DNA from: Panulirus ornatus | Taxonomy: Eukaryota > Arthropoda > Malacostraca > Decapoda > Palinuridae | DNA: 64,000 bases | Direction of reading: 5' to 3' | NCBI RefSeq assembly: GCF_036320965.1 | Contig: NC_092225.1 | Location: forward strand, 2,175,756 to 2,239,755 | Part shown: piece by piece, positions 1 through 9,725 of the stretch | How the letters are laid out: each line of letters opens with the position of its first letter | Position numbering within the stretch: position 1 is the first letter of the stretch | Position numbers and translations under genes: made by a program | The notes under the pieces: generated by a model | Told to the model about the DNA's origin: nothing | Seen by the model: the letters and a program-made list of their open reading frames with translations, nothing else | Database searches by the model: none

Positions 1-40
1 AGGGATCGGATTGAAAAATGCTGAGGACAACTGATCTAGC

Positions 41-720
41 TTGAAGCACGACAGGTGCCTGTATGGTCCAGGTGAATCACAGCAGGTGCCTGTAAGGTCC
101 AGGTGAATCACAGCAGGTGCTTGTAAGGTCCAGGTTAATCACAGCAGGTGCCTGTATGGTCCAGGTGAATCACAGGAGGTTCCTATAAGGTCCAGATGAC
201 TCACAGCAGGTGCTTGTATGGTCCAGGTGAATTACAGCAGATGCCTGTAAGGACCAGGTGAATCACAGCAGGTGCCTGTAAGGTCCAGGTGAATCACAGC
301 AGGTGCCTGTATGGTCCAGATGAATTACAGCAGGTACCTGTATGGTCCAGTTGAATCACAGCAGGTGCCTGTAAGGTCCAGGTGAATCACAGCAGGTGCC
401 TGTATGATCCAGGTTAATCACAGTAGGTGCCTGTATGGTCCAGGTGAATCACAGCAGGTGCCTGTATGGTCTAGGTGAAGCATGTTAACTACCTGTATGG
501 TCTAACTAAAGCACCACACCTATCTGTGTGGTCTAGCTGAGCACGACAGCTACCTGTATGGTTCACCTGGAGACACCACAATACCTATAAGGTCAAGATA
601 ATCACCACAGTTACCTGTAGGCCCAACTAAAGCGCTATAGCTATCTGTGTGATTAATAAGCTCATGCTCCACAGCTATCCGTATGATGCGGCTGAAGTAC
701 CAGAGTAATCAGTAATCAGG
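41..720. repeat. 31-bp minisatellite, decaying to the right
   Basis: About 14 head-to-tail copies of a 31-bp unit (core CAGCAGGTGCCTGTAAGGTC) run from about 47 to 480. Units differ by one to four substitutions. From about 480 to 720 the units become too diverged to count but keep the rhythm of a CTGTATGGTC-like core. No coding potential is visible. Confidence 0.9.
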
Positions 721-1592
721 CACCACAGTCATCACTAGGGTACACTTGAAATTCTGACGTTCAAAAGTTTTTCACCTAAAGATCAAAATATCTGGTAATT
801 TTATTTCCCGAACGCTCAGAGTTTTGATGCATATGTTTAGCATATGGTTAACTTGAAACGGTTCCTTCGTATTGGTGATCCTATATACGACTCATAGTAA
901 ACATATTACCATTAAATCTGAGGTGTTGGACGTCTATACGAAATCATGAAACTGGAAAGACACGAACAACAACGTCTAAGGTCTCGATCCGTTCTTTAAT
1001 TACGTAAAGCGTGAGATGTTGTCTGGGCAACATGCCTTGTGTGCGGGACTTTCTCTCTGCGTTGTTTGGCTTTCAGACGCCCATTTTGCACAAATACAGT
1101 CGGTTACCACATAGCAATGTCTGGCCTTAGGGTACGTATCCCATGTTAGCGTCTAAACCTTGACTCACTGCAGCTGATTCAAGATAAAAGTGATGTAAGG
1201 TCCGGGCTAAGCTCTTCAAACCTCTGAGCATGACGGTGGGATCCTTTGAACACGATGGTGCAATCTGCGCGACGGTACGGCCCTTGGGCAGGATGGTGTT
1301 ACCTTAGTCTTGACTCTTTGGTGGATGCACCCTCGTGTTCAGGGGGTACAGTATCATGCAAGAGTCCTGCACACCCACTGCGATACAGCCTTTCTTCACG
1401 TAAACAGACTCTTTCAGTGAATAGATCTCAGGTCGAGTGACCATCTGTTCTAGTACCATCTTGATGGCTCCATATAACTTGTAGTGGTCCTTGTGACAGT
1501 TCTACCTTCTCACTGATCTGGGAAAGCCATCCTCAGGTGACTGGAAGTAATAATACTTAGCTCTTCACTCACAGGAACGCTTCATGTTTTTG
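721..1592. other. Unique spacer without recognised gene
   Basis: Mixed-composition DNA with no convincing ORF. The longest open stretch is 64 codons and resembles nothing I know. No repeat family was recognised. Confidence 0.5.
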
Positions 1593-1596
1593 TATA

Positions 1597-1644
<48 letters not shown>
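1593..1644. repeat. (TA)n plus T-run, tail of LINE A
   Basis: About 20 bp of TA followed by about 32 T. Read on the minus strand it is the LINE A 3' end, then poly(A), then (TA)n. This is the same tail order as at the other copies of this family. Confidence 0.85.
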
Positions 1645-1647
<3 letters not shown>

Positions 1648-1653
1648 CTTTGT

Positions 1654-1682
1654 CGCTGTCTCCCGCGTATTGCGAGGTAGCG
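1654..1682 (-). other. 3'-terminal stem-loop of the RTE-like LINE
   Basis: Read on the minus strand, CGCT pairs with AGCG on the outside and CTCGC with GCGGG on the inside, around a 4-5 nt loop. The hairpin lies within the last 40 nt before the A/TA tail. It recurs at the 3' end of essentially every copy in the window and, with changed bases, at the end of the short deleted elements. Such structures commonly serve as the RT recognition site in LINEs. That role is inferred here. Confidence 0.7.
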
Positions 1683-1830
1683 CAAGGAAACAGACGAAAG
1701 AAATGGCCCAACCCCCCCCCATACACATGTACATACACACGTCCACACACACAAATATACATACCTACACAGCTTTCCATGGTTTACCCCGGACGCTTCA
1801 CATGCCTTGATTCAATCCACTGACAGCACG

Positions 1831-4827
1831 TCAACCCCTGTATACCACATCGCTCCAATTCACTCTATTCCTTGCCCTCCTTTCACCCTCCTGCATGTTC
1901 AGGCCCCGATCACACAAAATCTTTTTCACTCCATCTTTCCACCTCCAATTTGGTCTCCCTCTTCTCCTCGTTCCCTCCACCTCCGACACATATATCCTCT
2001 TGGTCAATCTTTCCTCACTCATTCTCTCCATGTGCCCAAACCATTTTAAAACAATCTCTTCTGCTCTCTCAACCACGCTCTTTTTATTTCCACACATCTC
2101 TCTTACCCTTACGTTACTTACTCGATCAAACCACCTCACACCACACATTGTCCTCAAACATCTCATTTCCAGCACATCCATCCTCCTGCGCACAACTCTA
2201 TCCATAGCCCACGCCTCGCAACCATACAACATTGTTGGAACTACTATTCCTTCAAACATACCCATTTTTGCTTTCCGGGATAATGTTCTCGACTTCCACA
2301 CATTTTTCAAGGCTCCCAAAATTTTCGCCCCCTCCCCCACCCTATGATCCACTTCCGCTTCCATGGTTCCATCCGCTGACAGATCCACTCCCAGATATCT
2401 AAAACACTTCACTTCCTCCAGTTTTTCACCATTCAAACTCACCTCCCAATTGACTTGACCCTCAGCCCTACTGTACCTAATAACCTTGCTCTTATTCACA
2501 TTTACTCTTAACTTTCTTCTTCCACACACTTTACCAAACTCCGTCACCAGCTTCTGCAGTTTCTCACATGAATCCGCCACCAGCGCTGTATCATCAGCGA
2601 ACAACAACTGACTCACTTCCCAAGCTCTCTCATCCCCAACAGACTTCATACTTGCCCCTCTTTCCAAGACTCTTGCATTTACCTCCCTAACAACCCCATC
2701 CATAAACAAATTAAACAACCATGGAGACATCACACACCCCTGCCGCAAACCTACATTCACTGAGAACCAATCACTTTCCTCTCTTCCTACACGTACACAT
2801 GCCTTACATCCTCGATAAAAACTTTTCACTGCTTCTAACAACTTGCCTCCCACACCATATATTCTTAATACCTTCCACAGAGCATCTCTATCAACTCTAT
2901 GATATGCCTTCTCCAGATCCATAAATGCTACATACAAATCCATTTGCTTTTCTAAGTATTTCTCACATACATTCTTCAAAGCAAACACCTGATCCACACA
3001 TCCTCTGCCACTTCTGAAACCACACTGCTCTTCCCCAATCTGATGCTCTGTACATGCCTTCACCCTCTCAATCAATACCCTCCCATATAATTTACCAGGA
3101 ATACTCAACAAACTTATACCTCTGTAATTTGAGAACTCACTCTTATCCCCTTTGCCTTTGTACAATGGCACTATGCACGCATTCCGCCAATCCTCAGGCA
3201 CCTCACCATGAGTCATACATACATTAAATAACCTTACCAACCAGTCAACAATACAGTCACCCCCTTTTTTAATAAATTCCACTGCAATACCATCCAAACC
3301 TGCTGCCTTGCCGGCTTTCATCTTCCGCAAAGCTTTTACTACCTCTTCTCTGTTTACCAAATCATTTTCCCTAACCCTCTCACTTTGCACACCACCTCGA
3401 CCCAAACACCCTATATCTGCCACTCTGTCATCAGACACATTCAACAAACCTTCAAAATACTCATTCCATCTCCTTCTCACATCACCACTACTTGTTATCA
3501 CCTCCCCATTTACGCCCTTCACTGAAGTTCCCATTTGCTCCCTTGTCTTACGTACCCTATTTACCTCCTTCCAGAACATCTTTTTATTCTCCCTAAAATT
3601 TACTGATAGTCTCTCACCCCAACTCTCATTTGCCCTTTTTTTCACCTCTTGCACCTTTCTCTTGACCTCCTGTCTCTTTCTTTTATACTTCTCCCACTCA
3701 ATTGCATTTTTTCCCTGCAAAAATCGTCCAAATGCCTCTCTCTTCTCTTTCACTAATACTCTTACTTCTTCATCCCACCACTCACTACCCTTTCTAAACA
3801 GCCCACCTCCCACTCTTCTCATGCCACAAGCATCTTTTGCGCAATCCATCACTGATTCCCTAAATACATCCCATTCCTCCCCCACTCCCCTTACTTCCAT
3901 TGTTCTCACCTTTTTCCATTCTGTACACAGTCTCTCCTGATACTTCTTCACACAGGTCTCCTTCCCAAGCTCACTTACTCTCACCACCTTCTTCACCCCA
4001 ACATTAACTCTTCTTTTCTGAAAACCCATACTAATCTTCACCTTAGCCTCCACAAGATAATGATCAGACATCCCTCCAGTTGCACCTCTCAGCACATTGA
4101 CATCCAAAAGTCTCTCTTTCGCACGCCTGTCAATTAACACGTAATCCAATAACGCTCTCTGGCCATCTCTCCTACTTACATAAGTATACTTATGTATATC
4201 TCGCTTTTTAAACCAGGTATTCCCAATCATCAGTCCTTTTTCAGCACATAAATCTACAAGCTCTTCACCATTTCCATTTACAACACTGAACACCCCATGC
4301 ATACCAATTATTCCCTCAACTGCCACATTACTCACCTTTGCATTCAAATCACCCATCACTATAACCCGGTCTCGTGCATCAAAACCGCTAACACACTCAT
4401 TTAGCTGCTCCCAAAACACTTGCCTCTCATGATCTTTCTTCTCATGCCCAGGTGCATATGCACCAATAATCACCCACCTCTCTCCATCAACTTTCAATTT
4501 TACCCATATTAATCGAGAATTTACTTTCTTACATTCTATCACATACTCCCACAACTCCTGTTTCAGGAGTATTGCTACTCCTTCCCTTGCTCTTGTCCTC
4601 TCACTAACCCCTGACTTCACTCCCCAGACATTTCCAAACCACTCTTCCCCTTTACCCTTGAGCTTCGTTTCACTCAGAGCCAAAACATCCAGGTTCCTTT
4701 CCTCAAACATACTACCTATCTCTCCTTTTTTCACATCTTGGTTACATCCACACACATTTAGGCACCCCACTCTGAGCCTTCGAGGAGGATGAGCACTCCC
4801 CGCGTGACTCCTTCTTCTGTTTCCCAT
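1831..4827 (-). CDS. APE endonuclease-reverse transcriptase of RTE-like LINE (intact, 998 aa)
   Basis: A single uninterrupted ORF encoding the retrotransposition protein. Residues about 18-260 form an exonuclease-endonuclease-phosphatase (APE-like) domain: LNVCGCN near 23, SETK with E53, GDLNAKV with D160 and N162, and SDH at 254-256. Residues about 495-760 are the reverse transcriptase: [17 protein letters not shown] from 568, QCGFRSGRG from 601, FMDLEKAY with catalytic D637, RQGCVMSP from 695 and FADD at 743-746. The C-terminal part (about 800-998) holds [18 protein letters not shown] and a basic [12 protein letters not shown] patch typical of RTE-type tails. The start is the first Met after the structured 5' UTR; copy B begins at the same Met. 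Position 643 is His where most other copies have Asp (KAYD). All visible catalytic residues are present, so it could be active. Confidence 0.93.
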   Translation of the reverse strand: MGNRRRSHAGSAHPPRRLRVGCLNVCGCNQDVKKGEIGSMFEERNLDVLALSETKLKGKGEEWFGNVWGVKSGVSERTRAREGVAILLKQELWEYVIECKKVNSRLIWVKLKVDGERWVIIGAYAPGHEKKDHERQVFWEQLNECVSGFDARDRVIVMGDLNAKVSNVAVEGIIGMHGVFSVVNGNGEELVDLCAEKGLMIGNTWFKKRDIHKYTYVSRRDGQRALLDYVLIDRRAKERLLDVNVLRGATGGMSDHYLVEAKVKISMGFQKRRVNVGVKKVVRVSELGKETCVKKYQERLCTEWKKVRTMEVRGVGEEWDVFRESVMDCAKDACGMRRVGGGLFRKGSEWWDEEVRVLVKEKREAFGRFLQGKNAIEWEKYKRKRQEVKRKVQEVKKRANESWGERLSVNFRENKKMFWKEVNRVRKTREQMGTSVKGVNGEVITSSGDVRRRWNEYFEGLLNVSDDRVADIGCLGRGGVQSERVRENDLVNREEVVKALRKMKAGKAAGLDGIAVEFIKKGGDCIVDWLVRLFNVCMTHGEVPEDWRNACIVPLYKGKGDKSEFSNYRGISLLSIPGKLYGRVLIERVKACTEHQIGEEQCGFRSGRGCVDQVFALKNVCEKYLEKQMDLYVAFMDLEKAYHRVDRDALWKVLRIYGVGGKLLEAVKSFYRGCKACVRVGREESDWFSVNVGLRQGCVMSPWLFNLFMDGVVREVNARVLERGASMKSVGDERAWEVSQLLFADDTALVADSCEKLQKLVTEFGKVCGRRKLRVNVNKSKVIRYSRAEGQVNWEVSLNGEKLEEVKCFRYLGVDLSADGTMEAEVDHRVGEGAKILGALKNVWKSRTLSRKAKMGMFEGIVVPTMLYGCEAWAMDRVVRRRMDVLEMRCLRTMCGVRWFDRVSNVRVREMCGNKKSVVERAEEIVLKWFGHMERMSEERLTKRIYVSEVEGTRRRGRPNWRWKDGVKKILCDRGLNMQEGERRARNRVNWSDVVYRG

Positions 4828-4829
4828 TT

Positions 4830-4955
4830 TAGAAAGTTAATACAAGGAGGGGAGGATTTCCGGCCCCCCGCTCCCGTCCCCTCTAGTCGCTTTCTACGAC
4901 ACGCGAGGAATACGTGGGAAGTATTCTTTCACCCCTATCCCCAGGGATAATATAC
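4830..4955 (-). promoter_or_regulatory. Structured 5' UTR block shared with the short deleted elements
   Basis: Read on the minus strand, this block just upstream of the ORF contains three short inverted repeats in order: GAATAC/GTATTC, GTCG/CGAC and GAGGGGA/TCCCCTC. It starts at CCCTGGGGATAGGGG. The same block, with pairing kept, is the 5' half of the SIDE elements at 15846, 33811, 44875 and 50833 (partial), and of LINE B near 12905-13030. A promoter or ribozyme function is possible but not shown. Confidence 0.6.
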
Positions 4956-4960
4956 ATATG

Positions 4961-4962
<2 letters not shown>

Positions 4963-4991
<29 letters not shown>

Positions 4992-5030
4992 GCGCACACA
5001 CACACACACACACACACATACATATATATA
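4963..5030. repeat. (CA)n tract inside the LINE A 5' UTR
   Basis: CA dinucleotides with CG interruptions, followed by TATATACATATG. Copy B carries a CA/TA tract at the same place (about 13040-13125), so the tract is probably part of the element. Confidence 0.8.
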
Positions 5031-5508
5031 CATATGAAAAATGTAAGAAACAATTTAGAAAACAAACTTTTAGCTTGAAATGAATGAAAAAATGAACGTC
5101 ACATAATGGTTCAACCTCTGGCTATGGAAAAGGAAATGTACAATTTATTCACACAAACGTCAATAGCAGTTCTCATCAATTTCACCACTGAATCAATAAG
5201 CTTCAATGTCTAAGCTACATTTTTCTCCAACTTCACTATTTTCTTGTCAAAACACCATGCATGAAAACTATCACTCCAGTAACACAACTATAAACATTTA
5301 CTTCCCCTTTAAAAAGTTCTGGGGAAGTCTGTCTCGATACACTGCGGCGAGGCGACGCGACGCTGACACAATCACTGTCACAATATCACTTCTGCCTCCT
5401 TCCAAGCGTTGTTTCAGGGAATAATTCCGGGTTGCTGAAGTGCCGCATAGGCTGGCACGATAGCCCGGGCCACATCGAAGACGTTATGAGCCCGGCCGTT
5501 CTCCACAG

Positions 5509-5626
<118 letters not shown>

Positions 5627-5673
5627 AGATCTAGAATAAGCATATAACTACGAGGAAAACGAAACACGTTAAG

Positions 5674-5716
5674 CTCCCAAAGGCACTTTCGTGTAATGAT
5701 CACATCGTCAGGGTAC
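5674..5716 (-). ncRNA. Hammerhead-ribozyme-like motif 1 (degenerate)
   Basis: On the minus strand: CTGACGA, then a stem-II-like GTG...CAC arm, then GAAA. The helix III palindrome is damaged (GTGCCT instead of GTGCAC) and helix I keeps only two pairs next to the core. Probably inactive; listed because it sits in the left terminal unit of PLE1. Confidence 0.45.
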
Positions 5717-5734
5717 ATACACAAATAAGATAGA

Positions 5735-6924
5735 AGATTTCAAAATGGTAAGTTTTGATGTTTCATCTTTGTTCACAAAAGTTCCAGTTGATGACCTCTT
5801 AGAATATTTGGACGATATCTTGAATTATCTTCATTTACCTGTTTTAAATTTGGTGTTTAACAAATTGATAAAATTGTGTATAACAGACTGTGTATTTCAA
5901 TTTAATGGAGAATGTTAAGCTCAGAAATTTGATACGGCGATGGGTAATACTCTTTCCCCAGTATTAAGTAATCTTTACATGGAATTCTTTGAAACAAAAT
6001 TACTAAGGGATATCTTACCCTTTAAGGCAATTTGGTTTAGGTATGTAGATGATGTTCTTTGTGTTTGGCGAACAAAAATGAAACTTTACAAACATTTCTC
6101 CCTATACTTACAATTTAGTACCTTCTATCAAATTTAGTGTGTAAGTGGAAAATAGCTGTATGTGACCACTTTTAGACTGAATGATCCATAGGTTTAAAAA
6201 CATGTTTAAGTTTAGCATATATTCAGCATGGCAAAGTTGAACTGGCATCATTCCAGTCCATTTTCCTTAGGGCATTAGGTATAAGCAGTCCGGCTGATTA
6301 ATTGATGATAGATGAGTTTAAGGAGATATATTCTATTAGATCCAAGTTAAAGTATCCTAGATCTTTCATTGATATATCCCTTAAGTTGGCAAAGAGATCA
6401 TTTAATAGACTATTACCCAAAACTCCCCTTGGTACCACGAATCTTTTAGTTCTCCCTCTTAGTGATAATTTTACATTACTTCCAAGGTTGCTTAAATCTT
6501 TTAATGTAAATGTAGTCTTTAGCAGTAACAATAATGTAAGAATATCTTAATAAAAAGCTCGCTAGAAAATTCTGCGGTATGTGTTTATGGAATCTCCCGT
6601 AAAAACTGTAATATGTTTTATGTTGGAGAGACTGAAAAAGATCTTTATGTTAGACTTTAGCAACATAGATATAGTATAAGAACAGAAGAAGAATCAAATG
6701 CTTTGTTTAATCATGATAAATATCACGAACATTGCACTGACAGGAATAAAGCTAATTTTGTTATTAACTGTAACTCCTTTACCATGAGAAATATCACTGA
6801 ATCTTCTGTCATTGAATATACAAAAAATTGTTGCATTGATATTGGTGAAGGTCTATACAAACTGGATAGCCTTGTCGTACGCAAAATTTGTAAACAGTTC
6901 CATTTCCTATCCACATACTAAAAT
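5735..6924 (+). pseudogene. PLE1 reverse transcriptase / GIY-YIG protein, broken
   Basis: The reading begins inside the RT with VSFDVSSLFTKVPVDD, continues through AMGNTLSPVLSNLYMEFFE (about 5935-5990) and WFRYVDDVL (about 6030-6060), the YVDD catalytic site. After frameshifts the C-terminal part reads VYGISRKNCNMFYVGET (about 6575-6630) and a downstream QHRYS, which is the GIY-YIG endonuclease module. In-frame stops occur near 5917, in the connector, and inside GIY-YIG near 6658. The protein would act in target-primed reverse transcription. This copy cannot make it. Confidence 0.85.
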
Positions 6925-7067
6925 TTGATTACATCATGATGCCAGACACGAACACCACCAATCAGAACATCACCATCCAGTAACGCTTGTTTGCAAATGG
7001 CGTTTTAGCCACGCCTCTTCCTTGTATATCAACCGACTGTTCTACGTCTACTATCTAATTCTTGTAT

Positions 7068-7110
7068 TTCTTCTGACGATGTGATCATTACACGAAAGTG
7101 CACTAAGGAA
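7068..7110 (+). ncRNA. Hammerhead-ribozyme-like motif 2
   Basis: A 43-nt motif: helix I 5' strand TTCTT (7068-7072), CTGACGA core (7073-7079), one extra T, stem II GTG...CAC, GAAA (7094-7097), palindromic GTGCAC for helix III (7098-7103), U at 16.1, A at the cleavage position (7105), then AGGAA (7106-7110), which pairs with TTCTT. Relative to motif 3 (CTCCC/GGGAG), helix I has changed on both strands with pairing kept. The extra T after the core is a departure from the consensus. PLE terminal repeats are known to carry minimal hammerheads with very short helix III. Confidence 0.6.
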
Positions 7111-7145
7111 CTTATCGTGTTTCATTTTCTTCGTGATCATATATA

Positions 7146-9712
7146 TCTAGATTGATATGGGTAAAACTGAAAGTGGATGGAGAGACATAGGTGATTATTG
7201 GTGCCTATGCACCTGGTCGTGAGAAGAGAGATCATGAGAGGCAAGTGTTTTGGGAGCAGCTGAGTGACTGTGTTAGCAGCTTTGATGCACAAGACCGGGT
7301 TACAGTGATGGGTGATTTCAATGCAAAGGTGAGTAATGTGGCAGTTGAGGGAATAATTGGTGAAAATAGGGTGTCCAGTGTTGTAAATGGGAATGGTGAA
7401 GAGCTTGTAGATTTGTGTGCTGAAAAAGAACTGGTGATTGGGAATACCTGGTTTAAAAAGAGAGATAAAGATAAGTATACGTATGTAAGCAGGAGAGATG
7501 GCCAGAGAGTAATAATTGGATTACGTGTTAATTGATAGGCGAGTGAGAGACTTTTGGATGTTAATGTGCTGAGAGAGGAAGCTGGAGGGATGTCTGATCA
7601 TTATCTTGTGGAGGTGAAGATTTGTAGACGTTTTCAGAAAAGAAGAGAGACTTGTGTGAGGAAGTACCAGGAGAGATTGAGAACAGAATGGAAAAAGATG
7701 AGAACAAATGACGTAAGGGGAATAAGGGAGGAATGGGATGTATATAGGGTAGAAGTGACGGCTTGCACAAAAGATGCATGGCATGAGAAAGGTGGAAGGT
7801 GGGCAGATTAGAAAGGGTAGTGAGTGGTGGGATGAAGAAGTAAGATTGTTAGTGAAAGAGAAGAGAGAGGCGTCTGGACAACTTTTGCAGGGAAATAATG
7901 CAAATGACTGGGAAATGTATAAAAGAAAGCGGCAGAAGGACAAGAGAAATGTGCGAGAGGTGAAAAAGAGGGCAAATGAGAGTTGGGTTGAGAGAGTATC
8001 ATTATATTTCAGGGAGAATAAAAAGATGTTTTGGAAGGAGGTAAATAAAGTGCGTAAGACAAGATAGCAAATGGGAACATCTGAGAAGGGGGCAAATGGT
8101 GAGATAATAACAAGTAGTGGTGAAGTGAGAAGGAGATCGAGTGAGAATTTTGCAGGTTTGTTGAATGTGTTTGATGATAGAGTTGCAGATATGTGATGTT
8201 ATGGTAGATATGGTGTGCGAAGTGAGAGGGTCAGGGAGAAAGGTTTGGTAAACAGAGAAGAGGTAGTGAAAGCTTTGCGGAAGATGAAAGCTGGCAAGGC
8301 GGCAGGTTTGGATGGTATTGCAGTGGAATTTATAGAAAAAGGGGTGACTGTGTTGATTGGTTGGTAAGGATATTCACTGCATGTATGGTTCATGATGAAG
8401 TGCCTGAGGATTGACGGAATGCATGCATAGTGCCACTGTACAAAGGCAAAGGGGATGAAGGTGAGTGTTCAAATTACAGAGGTATAATTTTCTTTAGTAT
8501 TCCCGGGAAATTATATGGGAGGGTATTGACAGAGAGGGTGAAGGCATGTAGAGGGCATCATATTGGGGAAGAGCAGTGTGGTTTCAGAAGTGGTAGAGGA
8601 TGTGTGGATCAGGTGTTTGCTCTGAAGAATATATGTGAGAAATACTTTCAAAAACAGATGGATTTGTATGTAGCATTTATAGATCTGGAGAAAGCATATG
8701 ATAGGGTTGACAGAGATGCTTTGTGGAAGGTATTAAGAGTATATGGTGTAAGAGGTAAGCTGCTAGAAGCAGTGAAAAGTTTTTACAAGGGATGTAGGGT
8801 ATGTGTACGAGTGGGAAGAGAGGCAAGTGATTGGTTCCCAGTGAATGTCGGTTTGCGGCAGTGGTGCGTGATGTCTCCATGGTTGTTTGATTTGTTTATG
8901 GATCGGGTTGTTAGGGAGGTGAATGCAAGAGTTTTGGAGAGAAGGGCAAGTATGCAGTGTGTTGTAGATGAGAGGGCTTGGGAAGCGAGTCAGTTGTTCG
9001 CTGATGATACAGCTCTGGTGGCTGATTCGGGTGAGAAACTGCAGAAGTTGGTGACTGAGTTTGGTAAAGTATGTGAAAAAGGAAAGCTGAGAATAAATGT
9101 GAATAATGCAAGGTTATTAGTGTCAGTAGGGTTGAATTACAAGTTGATTAAGAGATAAGTTTGAACGGAGAAAAACTGAAGGTAGTAAAGTGTTTTAGGT
9201 ACCTGGGATTGGATTTAGCAGCGGATGGAACCTTAGAATCGGAAATGAGTCACAGGATGGAGGAGGGGGCGAAGGTTCAAGGAGCGTTGAAGAATGTGTT
9301 TGGAAGAGGAGAACGTTATCTCGGAGAGCAAAATTGGAGGTGGAAAGACGGTGTGAAAAAGATTTTGAGCGATCGGGGAGTGAGCATGCAGGAGGGTGAA
9401 AGGCGTGCAAGGAATAGAGAATTGGAACGATGTGGTATACCGAGGTAGACGTGCTGTTAATGGATTGAACCAGGGCATGTAAAGCGTCTGGGGTAAACCA
9501 TGGAAAGTTTTGTGGGGCCTGGATGTGGAAAGGGAGCTGTGGTTTCGGAGCATTATGCATGACAAGTAGAGACTGCGTGTGAACGAATGTGGCCTTTGTT
9601 GTCTTTTCCTAGCGCTACCTCGCGCGCATGCGGAGGGAGGGGGGGTTGTCATTTCATGTGTGGCGGGGTGGCGACGAGAATGAATAAAGGCAACAAGTAT
9701 GAATTATGTTTT
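7146..9712 (+). pseudogene. RTE-like LINE copy C, 5' truncated and heavily mutated
   Basis: Starts at the codons for SRLIWVKLKVD (about residue 105 of copy A) and runs to the 3' UTR. Endonuclease fragments: GAYAPG and VMGDFNAKV (about 7200-7330), SDHYLVE (about 7590). RT fragments from about 8430: QCGFRSGRG, AFIDLEKAYDRVDRDALW and FADD. At least five frameshifts and several stops break the ORF. It carries Asp in KAYD and a long-type 3' UTR with AATAAA near 9684. It lacks the terminal stem-loop because copy B's tail lies there. Confidence 0.88.
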
Positions 9713-9725
9713 ATTTTTTTTTTTT

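Larger units (their letters stand above)
1646..5347 (-). mobile_element. RTE-like LINE, copy A, near full length
   Basis: A 3.7-kb non-LTR retrotransposon in minus orientation: a 5' UTR of about 520 bp with an internal (CA)n tract (about 4963-5020), one long ORF, a short 3' UTR with a terminal stem-loop, then A/TA tail. The 5' limit is set by comparison with copy B (to 13437). The two align through the extra 5' UTR block but not beyond, and their 3' flanks are unrelated, so this is not a segmental duplication. The layout of endonuclease plus RT without ORF1, at about 3.3-3.7 kb, fits the RTE clade. The family assignment rests on protein motifs, not on a database match. Confidence 0.9.

Noticed and set aside
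1872..2347. Plus-strand ORFs of about 110-150 codons ([15 protein letters not shown]) found at every LINE copy
   Set aside because: They are antisense shadows of the LINE ORF. Their conservation follows from the real frame on the other strand.
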